Positions 1 through 11,696 of a stretch of 64,000 nt of DNA are shown in pieces. The DNA is from Cylindrobasidium torrendii FP15055 ss-10. Its lineage: Eukaryota; Basidiomycota; Agaricomycetes; Agaricales; Physalacriaceae. The first letter of the stretch is position 1, and each line of letters starts with the position of its first letter. A program made the translations under genes and the position numbers. A model generated the notes under the pieces. It was not told the origin of the DNA and did not search any database. It worked only from the letters and a program-made list of their open reading frames with translations. The DNA lies in the NCBI GenBank assembly GCA_000934385.1, contig KN880504.1:44219-108218 (forward strand), written 5' to 3'.

Positions 1-2595
1 GCGTGGTCTACGCAAGTATAATTATACATAAGTTAATCATAATGAATCAGACTGTGCATACATAATGAATGAACGAGGTTGGAACGAGGCCTGCGGATAA
101 TTGAGTTTTGGGATGCCCAGCTTTGGATCCTATCCCTACACAATACAAGTGCATTATATTCCCAGTGCATTATATTACCACCGCCAGCCAATGCGCATCG
201 TAGTCTGGCGACGCCACGGGAAGGGGACCCTTTGCAAGCCTGCCAGTGGGTCGTATGCACAAGCAGCCAGTGGGTCGTATTATACAATGCACAAGCAGCC
301 AGTGGGTCACGCACGCACAAGCCCGGTTCCCCCGCCCAACACCGATGTAGCCATAATGATGATGATACCATACATATGCATACGCGCTGTCACTCCATGC
401 ACGAGTTCGCACGAGTAAGTGTACTCGATTGTTGATATACGTTGATAGCTTCTTCGTGCGCGTGAATTCTTCTTTACGTAAGGTTGAGAGCTCGGTGCGT
501 CGTTTCGCCGAAGTACTACGTATCAGTGCTCAGTGGCTGCAGGTAATCGCTGGCTGTTGGAGGGAGATTTCTGGACCGATGCCCAGTAGGATAGACACCC
601 GCGTGCGCACCGGTCTTCAAAGCGGCTTTGGAACACCCATGTACACTGTGGGTGGGTACCACTGGTAGCAGTAAGGCCAGCTTGTGCTTGGGACTCAGGG
701 AAGGTCAGACGACGCTCAGCTGAGAAACGGGGACCTCAAACAAGACACAAACACTATCCAATATCAAGCAAAGGAATCGAAGTTGACGTTGAATCTCAAG
801 TTCATTCGAGGTATATGGAGGAAGGGTACGTAGGAAGTCGATGCGTGTAAGTATATACTGTGAGGTCGTCCAGCTCCCCGCAAGCGGAATTTGCCGAGCG
901 GATTGATGGCGCCGCCGGCATTTCATTTCGGAGGACCGACCCGGTGTCCGAGAGCCTGATGTGACAGATAAAGGCAATGAGCAATGGCGCATAGATAACA
1001 CCCTACTAATGTCGCGAACGGGGCCGATCCAGCCCAAGTCGCTAGGGGGAAAAGTGTTCAGAATTAGAAAATGTTTGCAATTTCGGAGTATGAGGCCCTC
1101 CCAAAAGGTGTAGGGTACCAAACCCGTGTGAGTGAATCGATCATGGCTGCTTCCTTGGGCTCGAATGTATGGATAGGCCTGATGCCTATCCCTGTAACTC
1201 AGGAATTGCAAATAAATTATCTGAGAGATGGTAAGTCGGCCACTTGGGTGCCAATATGCCGCTAGGCAGGCGAGATTAGTAGGGTAGAGTGCACGAAGCT
1301 TCTTGCCAATATCCACGGGCACCGCCTCTTGCCTACGTCTGGTAGAAAAGATGATATCTAGACACTAAATATACCTACTTCTAGCCAAATATCATCCTCT
1401 TAAGCTCTCCCACAGACGATATCAAGAGATGATCATGCAGACACAATTTTGTGCCGGCAAAAATGTGTTCTACAGCGACAGAATGATGATTATCCGCTCC
1501 TCAAAGGTGAGCCGAGACTCAAAGGTGTTGTTATCGTGCTTTAGCATGAGTCGGTATCATCACAGTCTAAATGGATGTGGCATTAAGGCCGCCACCCACT
1601 ATCCATTCTTTTATTCTCTTACACCATCAAATATTCCCGTAGTAGCCCCGAATAGCTTTCTATACAACGGGAAACGTAGGAAAAGTACCAACATCGCTTT
1701 GAACCCAAACCTCTTGCCAACGCCACACGTGGATAGTAATATTGACAGCGAGACCGACGGCGGCGGCTCCGCTCGCATGCCTGTTACTTCTCAGGTTGCG
1801 TCAATCGAGCTGCATCAATTGCAGTCATCTTGACCTTTAACTATTTTGGCATTGCACACATGCGCAGGGCTCCGGAGTCAGTTCAAAACTGGTGAAATGG
1901 GCGAGGGAGTGAGGAGAATCGGCGCCTGCACCTACGCGCTGCTTTGTTGGAGTAAAAGCAGCAGAGAGATGCAGCGGGATCGGGTAATTCGGCGCTGGAT
2001 TTGGAGGGTGCCACTGAGAACAGGGCATTGGATGGCAGTGATGATGCGGTCTCTGATGGATTGGCAGCAAGTCTGTGTGATTGACATGTAAAAACGTGAT
2101 ATAGACTTTGGTATATCTTCCGTATTTATTAGAGCCCACAAATAGCTATTCTCCATCGATTCTGTTGCATTGTCACGCAATGTGACGCCCGGATGTCGAG
2201 CCGCGGATCCGACGATCGGTACCTTGACCGATTTCCAAACCGGCGATGGACGACCTCATATACTGTACAAATGCGTGCGTAATGAATTTGTGTCCGTGTA
2301 TATGCGGAGTGAAAAGAGTCGTGAAGGAGGAATTAATAGCGTGAATTACTACTACAGGACTCCGGGGGGATGTGTACAGGACGCTCGAGCTCATGCTAGT
2401 CAAGGAGCGAAGGAGGTATGGATGGGGGAGAGGGGAAGGGATCCTCGAATATAATAATTATGAGAAACGAGCGAAAAAAGGAGAGAAAGGGGAGATATTA
2501 CAAAAACAGGGTAATAGCAAACAGGGAAAGCGAAGATGATGAGTGGATGAAGAGGACGAGGACGAGGAAAGGCAGGTAGGTAGACGAACATCATT
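1..2595. other. gene-poor stretch, no supportable gene
   Basis: I see no gene I can support here. Open frames are short or lack family motifs and splice structure. The longest, on the minus strand at 705-1322, is discussed under rejected items. The stretch holds a short tandem repeat (about 241-318) and a perfect 8-bp inverted repeat with a 5-base loop at 1171-1191. It may be decayed intergenic or transposon-derived DNA, but no transposase or reverse transcriptase motif is visible. Confidence 0.5.
241..318. repeat. imperfect tandem repeat, about 3 copies
   Basis: A unit built around CAGCCAGTGGGTC, preceded by GCACAAG, recurs three times, with an 8-base insertion between copies two and three. 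The first and last copies are partial. Just upstream (about 157-178) the string AGTGCATTATATT is also duplicated. This looks like a degenerate minisatellite in non-coding DNA. Confidence 0.75.
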
Positions 2596-3281
2596 CTATG
2601 AGATGGAGATCTCAATAAAGCTGCGCCATCGGATAGAATCCTCATCCTTGAGGTCGATGAACGACGTGAGGGGCCCGCGGGACGAGACGGATGAGTGTTT
2701 GGTGCGGGACGAGATGGACCGTATCCGCGACTCCGAAGAGAAGAAGGACGGCGGGGGTGATATGGGTGAGGATGCGGAGTGGCCGTGGCCGCGGGTTGAT
2801 CGTGGCGGGAGTTCGATGAACGACTCGCTGTCGTCGTCCGACGAGAACACGGAGGAGGTAGAGGAGGAGGTGGAGGAGGTGGACGACATCTCGTCATCCC
2901 CCTCGTCCTCATCGTCGTCGTCCAGCTCCATAAAGTCGTACGCCAGCGACGGCTGCTTTGAAGCTTTTCCCTCGAGACGTGCGAGCGCGTCGGAACGCTT
3001 GACCCGTCTGTAGTTCGTGGAAACTGTGGATGGCGTCCTGGAGACGGAGTGTGATGAGAGCTTGGGTGCTGGCGCGAGGGCCGGTGCAGCAGGAAGGCAG
3101 GAACGTGACTCTGGACGAGCTCTGCAGATACCTCATCAGCAAAAAAGCGCGAGGCGCGCAGCAGTACGCACGGTGGAAGGGGTGCCTCGTTGGCGTCAAA
3201 GCTGATAAAACTCTTGAGCTGCTCCTCGTAGCCTGAGGACATGAAGCCCGATGCGAAGAACGAAGAGTATGCAGAGTCCAT
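2596..3281 (-). CDS. small acidic Ser-rich orphan protein
   Basis: A two-exon minus-strand model gives 211 residues: exon 1 at 3281-3172, intron 3171-3122, exon 2 at 3121-2596. The 50-base intron has a GTGCGT donor, a CTGAT branch-like motif and a CAG acceptor. It joins two frames that each look coding only on their own side of it. The N-terminus is aromatic and small-residue rich (starts MDSAYSSFF). The middle is basic. From about residue 100 there is an acidic run (ELDDDDEDEGDDE) followed by long Ser/Thr stretches. No catalytic motif or membrane segment is seen. I do not recognise the family. The start was chosen for its good context (ATCAACATGG), although the frame stays open upstream to 3482. 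It is probably an intracellular, largely disordered protein; the function is unknown. Confidence 0.6.
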
Positions 3282-6200
3282 GTTGATTACTGGAGATGGT
3301 GGGGGCAAGGGCAGTGTCGACCTGGCCTCATTTCTTGCGGTCGTTTTATATTTGTCCGCCTCATGGGCGGTAGTAAAAGAGAGGCACCCGGGGTGATCGA
3401 GATCCGATCTGTCCTGAACCCGGTTATGGTGTTTCGAGAATAGTGAATCCAAAATAACGGGCCCGGTTGCAAGGGTAGTCATCTTCCTTTTCTCTCTCTG
3501 AGTTCTCGGCGCTTTACACAGTCAGTCAGGTCAGCAGCCTCTGTTATCATGGCCGAGTCTGCTTTATCATTTTGTATTTTTTCACAAGAATTATTATTTT
3601 GCAAAGATGAGCCCGACACCAAGCGCCTGTCGCCATGTCAATCCGTTGTACACGTATAGAAGCAGCAACAGCCCGCTCGTTGACCCCAAAGGGATCCGCA
3701 AAGGTCCTTGCAAAGAGCTATTGTTCTCAAACGTCAATATTTTTGTATATCGGCCATCGATGGCAAGAGAGAATAATGGGCTTTTTCGCGCTTGGATCTT
3801 CCCCTACCGCGCGGCGAAACGCGCTAGAGTCGGCGCTGGGCCCGCGGGATTCGTATGCACACCTAGCGCGAGTCAGTCGCCAGGGAACACAGGTAACAGG
3901 TCGTGTAAGCAGGCGCGCTACCGACAATACACATGACTTTTCTACTTGTCGGAACCTACGCGTCCGAACCACTATGGCCACTTACTTAGCTTTGCGTCTG
4001 GACCCCCGCATTTGACTGTCAATCCTTCACCATACATAACTCAATCCATTGTTCTCAGCGGCTGTCTAAGTCTTGTTTCTCACGTTCCTCTCTGCGATCT
4101 GACAGGGCCGACGCCAATTGCTTTGTGCTGCGTCATAACTTTTGATCAACGTGGCCGATCCTCATTTTTTCATTATGGGGAATCCCCATCGAGCAACCGG
4201 AGTGTTCCGCTTCCGCCCGCTTCTGCGCTCGGTCCCTGGCGCTATTCACTGACCAACCCGATTCCCGACTTTTGGACAAGGACAAGACAAGGCGACGACC
4301 GAGCCAGCCCTTGGCTACGGCTGCTCCCAAGGCTGTGTATCCATTTTCCAATAATCTGGACACACTCCACCTCTGGGATCCGCACTCAAAGCGTGTCCTT
4401 GTCCCCATGATGGTCAGAGAAAATCAAATTCTGACAAGCCCACACCTCGTCCGACCACACCACCTCAATTTTTTTTTTCGTTCATCGACATCTTCCATGC
4501 GCCCGTTTCGGAAGTCCATTCCTCGGGGATGCGCCCCGCGGCGGGATACTCCCGAAAATGTCGAATTTATCCGTCATTGTTATGATGATTGTGCGCGCTA
4601 ATTAGCTTGCACTAGCCTACATGACATATTATAGCACAAGTTTATCTCTATGCTCCGGACGTGTACATCTGTGTACATGTGGCTTTGCCTCCGCCTCGTC
4701 GACATCCCTCCCCTTCAGTTGGAGGTAGTTCGACAAGCTCCTCACAATATATCATGATCCAATTTCGCAGCCTCTTTCGCTTCACACAAATTTGACAACC
4801 TCCAGTCTCCCACACCGTATGTACTCACGTACTCTCCAATTGCATCAAATCTATCCCTACTCCCCGAGCTGTCACAGCCCGAGCATTCCAGCTCTCACGA
4901 TGCACTCCCTCCCGATTCCCACTCACACTTTCTCTCTCGATTTAAATTATAGCCTCCTCCAGTTGCGCAATTTATTGCATCACTATGGTACATAACCAGA
5001 ACAAAGGATGTTACGCCCGAGATACCCATTAATCCATTCCTTAGCGTCTGCAAACGACCTAATTTTTCGGCGCAATGTGTGGCGCGTCGGCCATTCCCGT
5101 GGTGGTGGCGCCCGCGGTTGCCTCTCTAGGACATAGGTACGCACTAAGGGGAGGTACGCTGCAAAACACGGGATTTCGCCGCCAAAACCACTGCGCACGC
5201 CGAAGGGAGACGCAGACTCGCTGAGGGAGTGATGGCGGCCGTGCCGTGAACATCGGAGTCGTTCGACAGGCACTACTTCGACGATCTTCAGTAGCGCCTG
5301 CTGTGCCCGTTAGAACTTAGCATGGAGGTGAAGCGTTTTCTTTTCCTTGCTTCGGGCGGCTTGAGCGCGACATGGTTGAGTTGAAGTACGCTTGTTACAC
5401 TTATTACAGCGTTGCTGTCGGGAATGCATCACGACTATTCTTTTCTCACACTCGATTTGGTATAATGCGCTTCTCTCTTCCTTTGAAGTGCATACATAAC
5501 ATACCAGCTGCCATATCGTTCGTTAAAAAAATCACCAAGCTAACACAGGCAAAGTGCTTTCACCGACTGTAATCAATCAGAGAGTGAGCGGAGCTCGAAA
5601 TCGGTGGGGACCATCGTATTGGTAGTGTTTGCTGCAAGCTAAAGTACGATTCGACTCGATGCTCAGTGATACATATCGATAGGCACAAACAAGCACTATC
5701 TACATATCGGTCAAAGCGCTCGGAGTCGTAAGTTGTACTAACAACCATCTTGCTAGTAGGCCCTGTGTACAGACTGCGAAGCTAGTAAGCGCTTTATAGA
5801 CACGTTCCTTGGGCTTGCTAACGAGTTCTTTTGCTTACATGCTCAGTTACAACTTACTACACTATCTATGAGCAAGCTTAAGAGCAGCCTCGTTTCGTTT
5901 TTAGACCCAGCTTATCGAGCAGGTGATTGCTTCAGAGCCCGGCCTCTTCATTCACGAGGTCGGGCATTTCTCCTCCGTCAGTAACCTGTCTGTTCAAGCT
6001 CAAGGTCGAGAGCGCGAGTACACGTCTATGTATGTGGCGGCGCACGTCTAGCTTCTGGTGCACAACGGGCGTATGGGGACTGAAGCCAATGACGCTGGGC
6101 GTGATTTTGTTTGTGGGTCCAGGCAGCTATGTAGAACTTGTACATCCCAAAGGAATGTCGAGCGCGTAGTTGATGATGCATGAAGCTCGGAATCGATGTC

Positions 6201-7843
6201 ATGTTCTATACACTGTATCGCGCACATAGTCCATTCAATGCGCATGTACTACATGGCTTATGTTCGGTCGAGTGAACTGCGGCGCCGACTGCGTCCCACA
6301 TAATTCCTCGTCCCATCGTTTCGAACCACCGGCGTAGTACATAGTACTAGCATCTTGAATTGCCGTTCAATGTGAACTTACGGGATTCTTCAGCACCCCA
6401 GGCCGAGTAGTATGCGAATGGGGTATTGTCGTATCTTCATGGTGTAGCAGTATCCGTGCCCCATAAGGCAATTCAAACTTAGACGCTCGCTGCAGAAGAA
6501 GGATTGATTAGGATCTTCCAGTTGAATTTCCTACCATCAATCGACTGCCTATATTATATAAAGGCGCTACGCCCACTGTGAGCAAGCATTGCGCAAGATC
6601 ACTGTGAGTCTGAAAGTCGGTATGGTTGCCGCTCATCGGCAAGCTAGCAGCCCGCCCCAAACCCCGCCACCAGTGTCGCAGATTATGCCCGATTTCTATT
6701 ATCCCACATACCTTTGACCAAGCCCGGTATACATATCACGATGGCATTTCCTCTTGGGTCATTCGTGAGTACTTAACACGACTGCCGTGCCACGCCATAA
6801 GCAGTGGATCCAGACGAGTGGCGCATCATCGTGCCGATTTCCCGAATTATTGTTTGTCAGCTATCCGATCATCCGAGAAGTCGTCTTTGTTTCCGATTAT
6901 TACTGTGCTCGCCCACTGGGATGACCGCAGCCACAACTTGGAGGAGCTGAACGTGGGCCCATTTTAAATGCTATCTTTAGCGTCTGTGTTTGATTTGACC
7001 TGGTGGTCACTGATTATATGCAACCTAGCTATCTACCGTTTATTGAATATTGACTGCCCATACAGTCGAAAAGGCATCGCAACTTTATGGCATTTTACCG
7101 CTCTACCGTTGAAATTGGATTTGTGTGCATTCCTGGGGCTTGTAATGATGCCGTCCGGTCAAAGCAACTCTCCACTAGTGCCAAGTCAGCAGAACTGCTC
7201 AATGAGCAAGCACGGCTACTTAAGATGCCGCGGATATGTGGTCGACAACCGCATATCCTCCATCTGGTCACCCCTTCCAGTGTAGTTGTGTTGGGCAGAA
7301 GACAAACTGTGTCAGGCCGCTAAGCCACAAACTTGGTAAATTGGACAAGTTTCGGGGTCGCGGTCATTTGAGCTCTTGAAAATGGTTAACATTGTTCATC
7401 ACGTAGTCGACCGTCGAAAACACGGCGCATTACTGCTACTTACGCACTAGTGCCTTTGAGTCGTTGTGAGTATCCAGGGATTCCGAGAGAGTATTTGACC
7501 TGGCTTACTAAGGGATGCAATAATGAAATATTCAAAGAGACTTTGTATATGTGATCATGCAGGCAGCTTAGCGTTCAGATGACAATGGCATCACGCATGC
7601 GCTTCGGCCATCAACGCATCAAATATGCCGAGAAAGAAGCCGAAAATGCTGCACCATCTGTGAGCGAGTTGGAACAAACAACAGGAAACGACTACTAAGC
7701 AAGCCGCAGTCTTTTAGTACACAAATTAGTGCTCAATATTTCCATCTGCAGGATGGGGTGATATATGACATGGTGTGACACGCTCCCTTGGGATCAGCGA
7801 TATCATTATCAAAACAGTTTCGGTCCCTTCACAACATACCACC
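3282..7843. other. long stretch without a supportable gene
   Basis: About 4.5 kb with no open frame showing recognisable motifs or a convincing exon chain. A TATA-like element (TATATAAAG) near 6554 is followed by short frames at 6626-7323, and a possible donor/acceptor pair lies near 6769-6807. The spliced product would be under 60 residues with no recognisable features, so I do not call it. Confidence 0.45.
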
Positions 7844-8933
7844 ATGGCCACGACAGCAAAGACCGTACTGATCACAGGGTACGCACTTTATGTAGCTTCT
7901 GGCTTGCTACGCTGAGCGTGAGTTTGCTACGCTAGTTGCATAGGCAAAGGAATCGGAAACGCCCTCGCACGCGAATTCCATGCTCAAGGCTTCCGCGTCT
8001 TCGCAACAGGGCTGTCTGTCCCAGAACTCGAGGACTTGAGTACCCTTGGGATCGAAACTCTTGCTCTTGACGTTACGGACAGCGAACATATTGCTACCAC
8101 TGTAGATGTCATTGCACAACGTACTGGGGGTACGCTCGACATCCTGGTCAACAATGCTGGGATAGCGCGAACGATACCTATGTTGGATGCAACGGAAGAG
8201 GACATACGGAGCGTGTTTGAGACAAACTTTTTCGCTGTCGTATATATGTGCAAGGCTTTTGCGCCGTTGCTCATCAAGGCAAAGGGGAATATCGTCCAGA
8301 TTGGGTCTGTTACGCAGATGGTGCCCTATACCTTCGGAGGTGAGTACTATAGCACTGTCCTCTACCCGTGCACTCTAGCTCACTTACTATCAGCGATGTA
8401 CAACGCAAGCAAGGCAGCCTTGCACGCTTTTAGCGATACACTTCGTGTTGAGCTAGAGCCTTTTGGGTACGTTTTTCTCCACATTTGACACGTATAGGTC
8501 GGCATTGCTCATACAGACGATAGAGTTAGCGTCACAGAATGCATGACTTCAAGAGTAATTTCGGAGATAACCACGAATAGTGCTCATGCCGAGCGTCGGT
8601 TACCGCCAGACTCCTTGTACCTACCGGTCGAGGAGTACTACATCCAGCGAAAGAGTGATAGCCTGCAAGGTGCATTGGACACCGCGACGTACGCCAAACA
8701 AGTCGTCAACCAAGTTACGAAGAGCACGCCGCCGAAGTGGTATTGGGCTGGGAACCTTGCCTGGGTTGTGTGGGGAGTCACGACGTTTTTTCCTCGCAGT
8801 TTCATGGTGCGTCTCCCTGTTGGAATGAATCCACAATGGCTGAAGTCATGCCGCGCAGTACTACCTGATGAGGAATTCGTTTGGGATGGGTCAGTTGAAG
8901 GAGATGGTAAAGAGTGGAAAAATCAAGCTTTGA
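7844..8933 (+). CDS. AYR1-like short-chain dehydrogenase/reductase (copy 1)
   Basis: Five exons (7844-7878, 7936-8339, 8394-8466, 8524-8806, 8859-8933) encode 289 residues. This is a classical SDR with a Rossmann fold. Visible are the NADP-binding glycine motif TGCIGKGIG (residues 11-19), NNAG (84-87), and the catalytic set N109, S136, Y149 and K153 (YNASK). The C-terminal half, with PPKWYWAG and an FGMGQL-type tail, matches fungal 1-acyl-dihydroxyacetone-phosphate reductase-like proteins. In yeast that family makes lysophosphatidate, but many fungal members act on unknown carbonyls. The last intron was chosen over read-through because it restores the same tail as the paralogue at 14863-15993. 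Exon 2 (404 bases) equals exons 2+3 of that paralogue (53+351), so one intron differs between copies. It lies just upstream of the MFS transporter on the same strand. The fold is certain; the substrate is not. Confidence 0.93.
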
Positions 8934-9245
8934 GATGGCCATGGCCCACGAAGAACGCGCCCGGAAATTGAAAACATAGAATGGGATCGCGATGTGCACT
9001 ACGGCAGCTGTACCGTACAATGGGCAAGGCTAGTGATACTCAGTAGGTGGCAGTAAAGTAGAAGCAGTGGCATCAACGATTGCCTCAGACGGAATCAAGC
9101 ATTACATCAATCGACCGGGTGCATTAGCCAATTCTGCGGCCGGCGGTTCTTGCCTTCTTACCACCATCTTCTGGGCGGACAGCCGGTTCACGAGCGACGA
9201 ATCTTGTTTTAACGACTGTAACGCGAGGGTCCTGTAGAAATATCG
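8934..9245. other. intergenic spacer before the MFS gene
   Basis: 312 bases between the reductase stop and the transporter start. It should hold the terminator of the first gene and the promoter of the second. I see no clear TATA box or repeat. Confidence 0.5.
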
Positions 9246-11320
9246 ATGACTGCGACGACTGGCCAAGGCGCCGACACCGACGAAAGACAGCCGCTGCTAC
9301 CTACCAAAAATCAGGGTCCGCTCGAAATATCTACCAAAACGCGGTATGGGATCCTACTGGGAATATGGAGTGGGACGTTCCTTGCATCTTTGAACAGTGT
9401 GTTGTCCGTTCTCATTTGGGATGATGTGCTGAAGTCCAATAGTGACTCTTGTTCCAACGAGTAGGTATAACCTTGCGCTTCCCGGTGTCGCGCTCATTAG
9501 CCCGCAGTGATTCCGCCAATATCTTCCGAATTCAAGCAGTCAAATCAGGCCAGTTGGATTGGGACTTGGTACGCCCATCGGCCCTCACCAGGACCTTCCA
9601 CGAACGCACTAACCTTGTTCAGCTTCTTACTGGCCACATGTACATTTACACCACTTTACGGCCGTTTGAGCAACATCTTGGGCAGAAGAGGGGCGTTCCA
9701 GACTGCCTTGATTTTCACCGCAATTGGAACAATGATGTGTGGAATGGCGAAGAGCATGCAGGCCCTCATCTTTGCCAGATTTGTTTGTCGCGTTCTTTCT
9801 TGCCATACTATGAGTGCTGAACATAGGTCAGGTTGCTGGCATCGGCGGAGGAGGCATCAACACCGTAGCCACAATCATTGTAAGCGACATGTACTCGCTG
9901 CGGGCGCGAGGGTTGACGCAGGGTGTGGCCAGTGTGTTTAATGGTCTTGGTATGGGTCTTGGTGGACCTATGGGAGGCATCGTGACAGACTGGTGAGCAT
10001 AATCCCACTTACACCTTCATTGACTGAGCGCAGACAGGCTCGGCTGGCGATGGGCTTTCTTCCTACAAGCCCCATTCTTCATGATCTCCTTCTTACTCAC
10101 CTCTTGGAATCTGCGCTATCTCACGCCTGGAAAAGGCAAAGGCATCGATATCCTCAAGCGCATCGACTATGGTGGCATCTTGGCGTTGCTCATCTCGGTG
10201 GGAGCATGCCTGGTGTTCCTCAGCGAGAAGTATAATGTCATCCTTCCCGTACGTGGTCAGAATGCCGTATTGAGCCTCTTTGCTTACCTAGTACTCCTTC
10301 ACAGTGGTCCAACCCTCGAGTATACCTATCCTTGTCGACCTCAATTGTCTTCCTCGTCGTCTTTTTCCTCAACGAGATCATCTGGGCGCGCGAACCGATG
10401 CTTGCCCCCGCTTTACTCACGCAGCGCATTCCCGTCCTGGTCGCAGCCAGCAACTTCTGTGTCGCCATGTGCAATTTCTCCGTCACCTTCTTCTTTCCAA
10501 TGTACTTCGAGACGGTCTGGCTCACGTCCGCTTCTGTCGCTGGACTGCACCTCGCCCCGAACTCGGTCTCAATGATGATGGGAAGTCTCTTCGCAGGATG
10601 GATGATCAAGAGGACTGGGACGTACAAGACTATCAACTTCATCTTTGGCTTGTTCCCGTTCATTGCGGCGATCTTGATAAGGTCGATGTTGGGACAAAGG
10701 CCCGAGGATGTTGACTGGGTGAGGAGCTGGCTGAGTATCATCCCACTCGGATTCGGGAATGCAGTAGTGCTGCAGACGATGCTGAGTGCGTGTTTTATTG
10801 CTGTACTTATGCTGGCTTATCGTTTTCCACAGTTGCTCTCCTCGCCCATTTACCTACATCTCAAATGGCTGTTGGGACAGCGTTTGGTCAACTCTTCCGC
10901 GGTATTGGACAAGTCGGCGGTGTTGCTATCGCATCTGCGATGTTCCAGTCGATCCTCGACACCGAATTGAGGAAGAGAATTGTTGATGTACCCGATGCTG
11001 AACATGTACGTTATTACTTATCCCCTCATATCCCGCAGACGTGACTTATGTGCGAATTTCAGTGGATTGTTGCTATCCGGCAGTCGGCATTACTTGTGCA
11101 CGACCTGCCTCCTAATTTGCAAGTGCTCGCGCGCGCATCTTATCAGGAGGCACTGAAGGCTGTGTTTACTTTCTCTGCGTGTATGACTGGACTGGCATAC
11201 ATCGTGAGGCTTCCCGTTCCAGATAAAGATCTGGATAGTCCTAGGCCGGACTCGGAAGTCGTGGTCAGTGGGAGGCAGGACGTAGAGTCGGAAACGCGAG
11301 GTGCTATGACGAGGTCATAG
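9246..11320 (+). CDS. DHA2-type 14-TM MFS transporter
   Basis: Nine exons encode 557 residues: 9246-9396, 9443-9460, 9508-9568, 9623-9782, 9832-9992, 10038-10248, 10305-10785, 10833-11005, 11063-11320. All junctions keep phase. It is a major facilitator of the drug:H+ antiporter 2 group, close in style to fungal vacuolar basic amino-acid permeases (Vba/Fnx) and multidrug exporters. The N-terminus carries a dileucine-like RQPLLP segment, often a vacuolar sorting signal. Loop 2-3 has motif A (GRLSNILGRR, 90-99), and GIGGGGINT marks a glycine-rich helix. Exon 2 is only 18 bases and restores the conserved MTLVPT segment (51-56); without it the first transmembrane region would be broken. Its place between the SDR and dioxygenase genes suggests uptake, export or vacuolar storage of that pathway's substrate or product (inference). 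Confidence 0.95.
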
Positions 11321-11696
11321 TTCTTACTACACATACAAACCGTAGACTTATGAGTATTTAGGTACTCTCAAAAAACCTTTTTGACGCCGCTATGGCGCTA
11401 ATCATCATGGTATCGGTGCGCCGCCGCTTTGCAGGCTACGAGCCGCACGCGGTGGTTGTTTTGGGTAAGCCGGGCGTCGGGCGGTATATATTTCCGTGTT
11501 TACCTGGCCGCCCAGTCCCGCTCGACTCGACTGCGAGGGGAAGGGCTCGGCAAGTGGATTACCTTGACGTGGCATCCTCCTTTCCTTTATAACCTCCATC
11601 GTCCATCCCACAACGAAAAATTAGCGATGTCCAGCAAAGATAGTGAGGAAATCCACCAGTGCAAAAAGTGCAGGTTTAATTCTCTTGACAGCATCA
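11321..11696. other. intergenic spacer, probable promoter of F-box gene
   Basis: 376 bases holding the 3' end of the transporter transcript and the likely promoter of the next gene. An ATG at 11627 opens a frame that ends at 11740 without F-box motifs and could be an upstream ORF. Confidence 0.4.

Noticed and set aside
705..1322. Minus-strand open frame of 205 codons
   Set aside because: No family motif, no promoter or splice support, and an internal alternative frame of similar quality. It may be a gene relic, but I cannot show it.
2400..3482. Minus-strand open frame of 360 codons
   Set aside because: Its second half is low-complexity Pro/Arg/Ser typical of an antisense or shifted frame of an acidic Ser-rich protein. 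The spliced model 2596-3281 explains the region better.
8807..8971. Read-through C-terminus of the first reductase (no last intron)
   Set aside because: Removing a 52-base GT-AG intron gives a tail matching the paralogue and the SDR family, whereas read-through gives an unrelated Trp/Pro-rich end.
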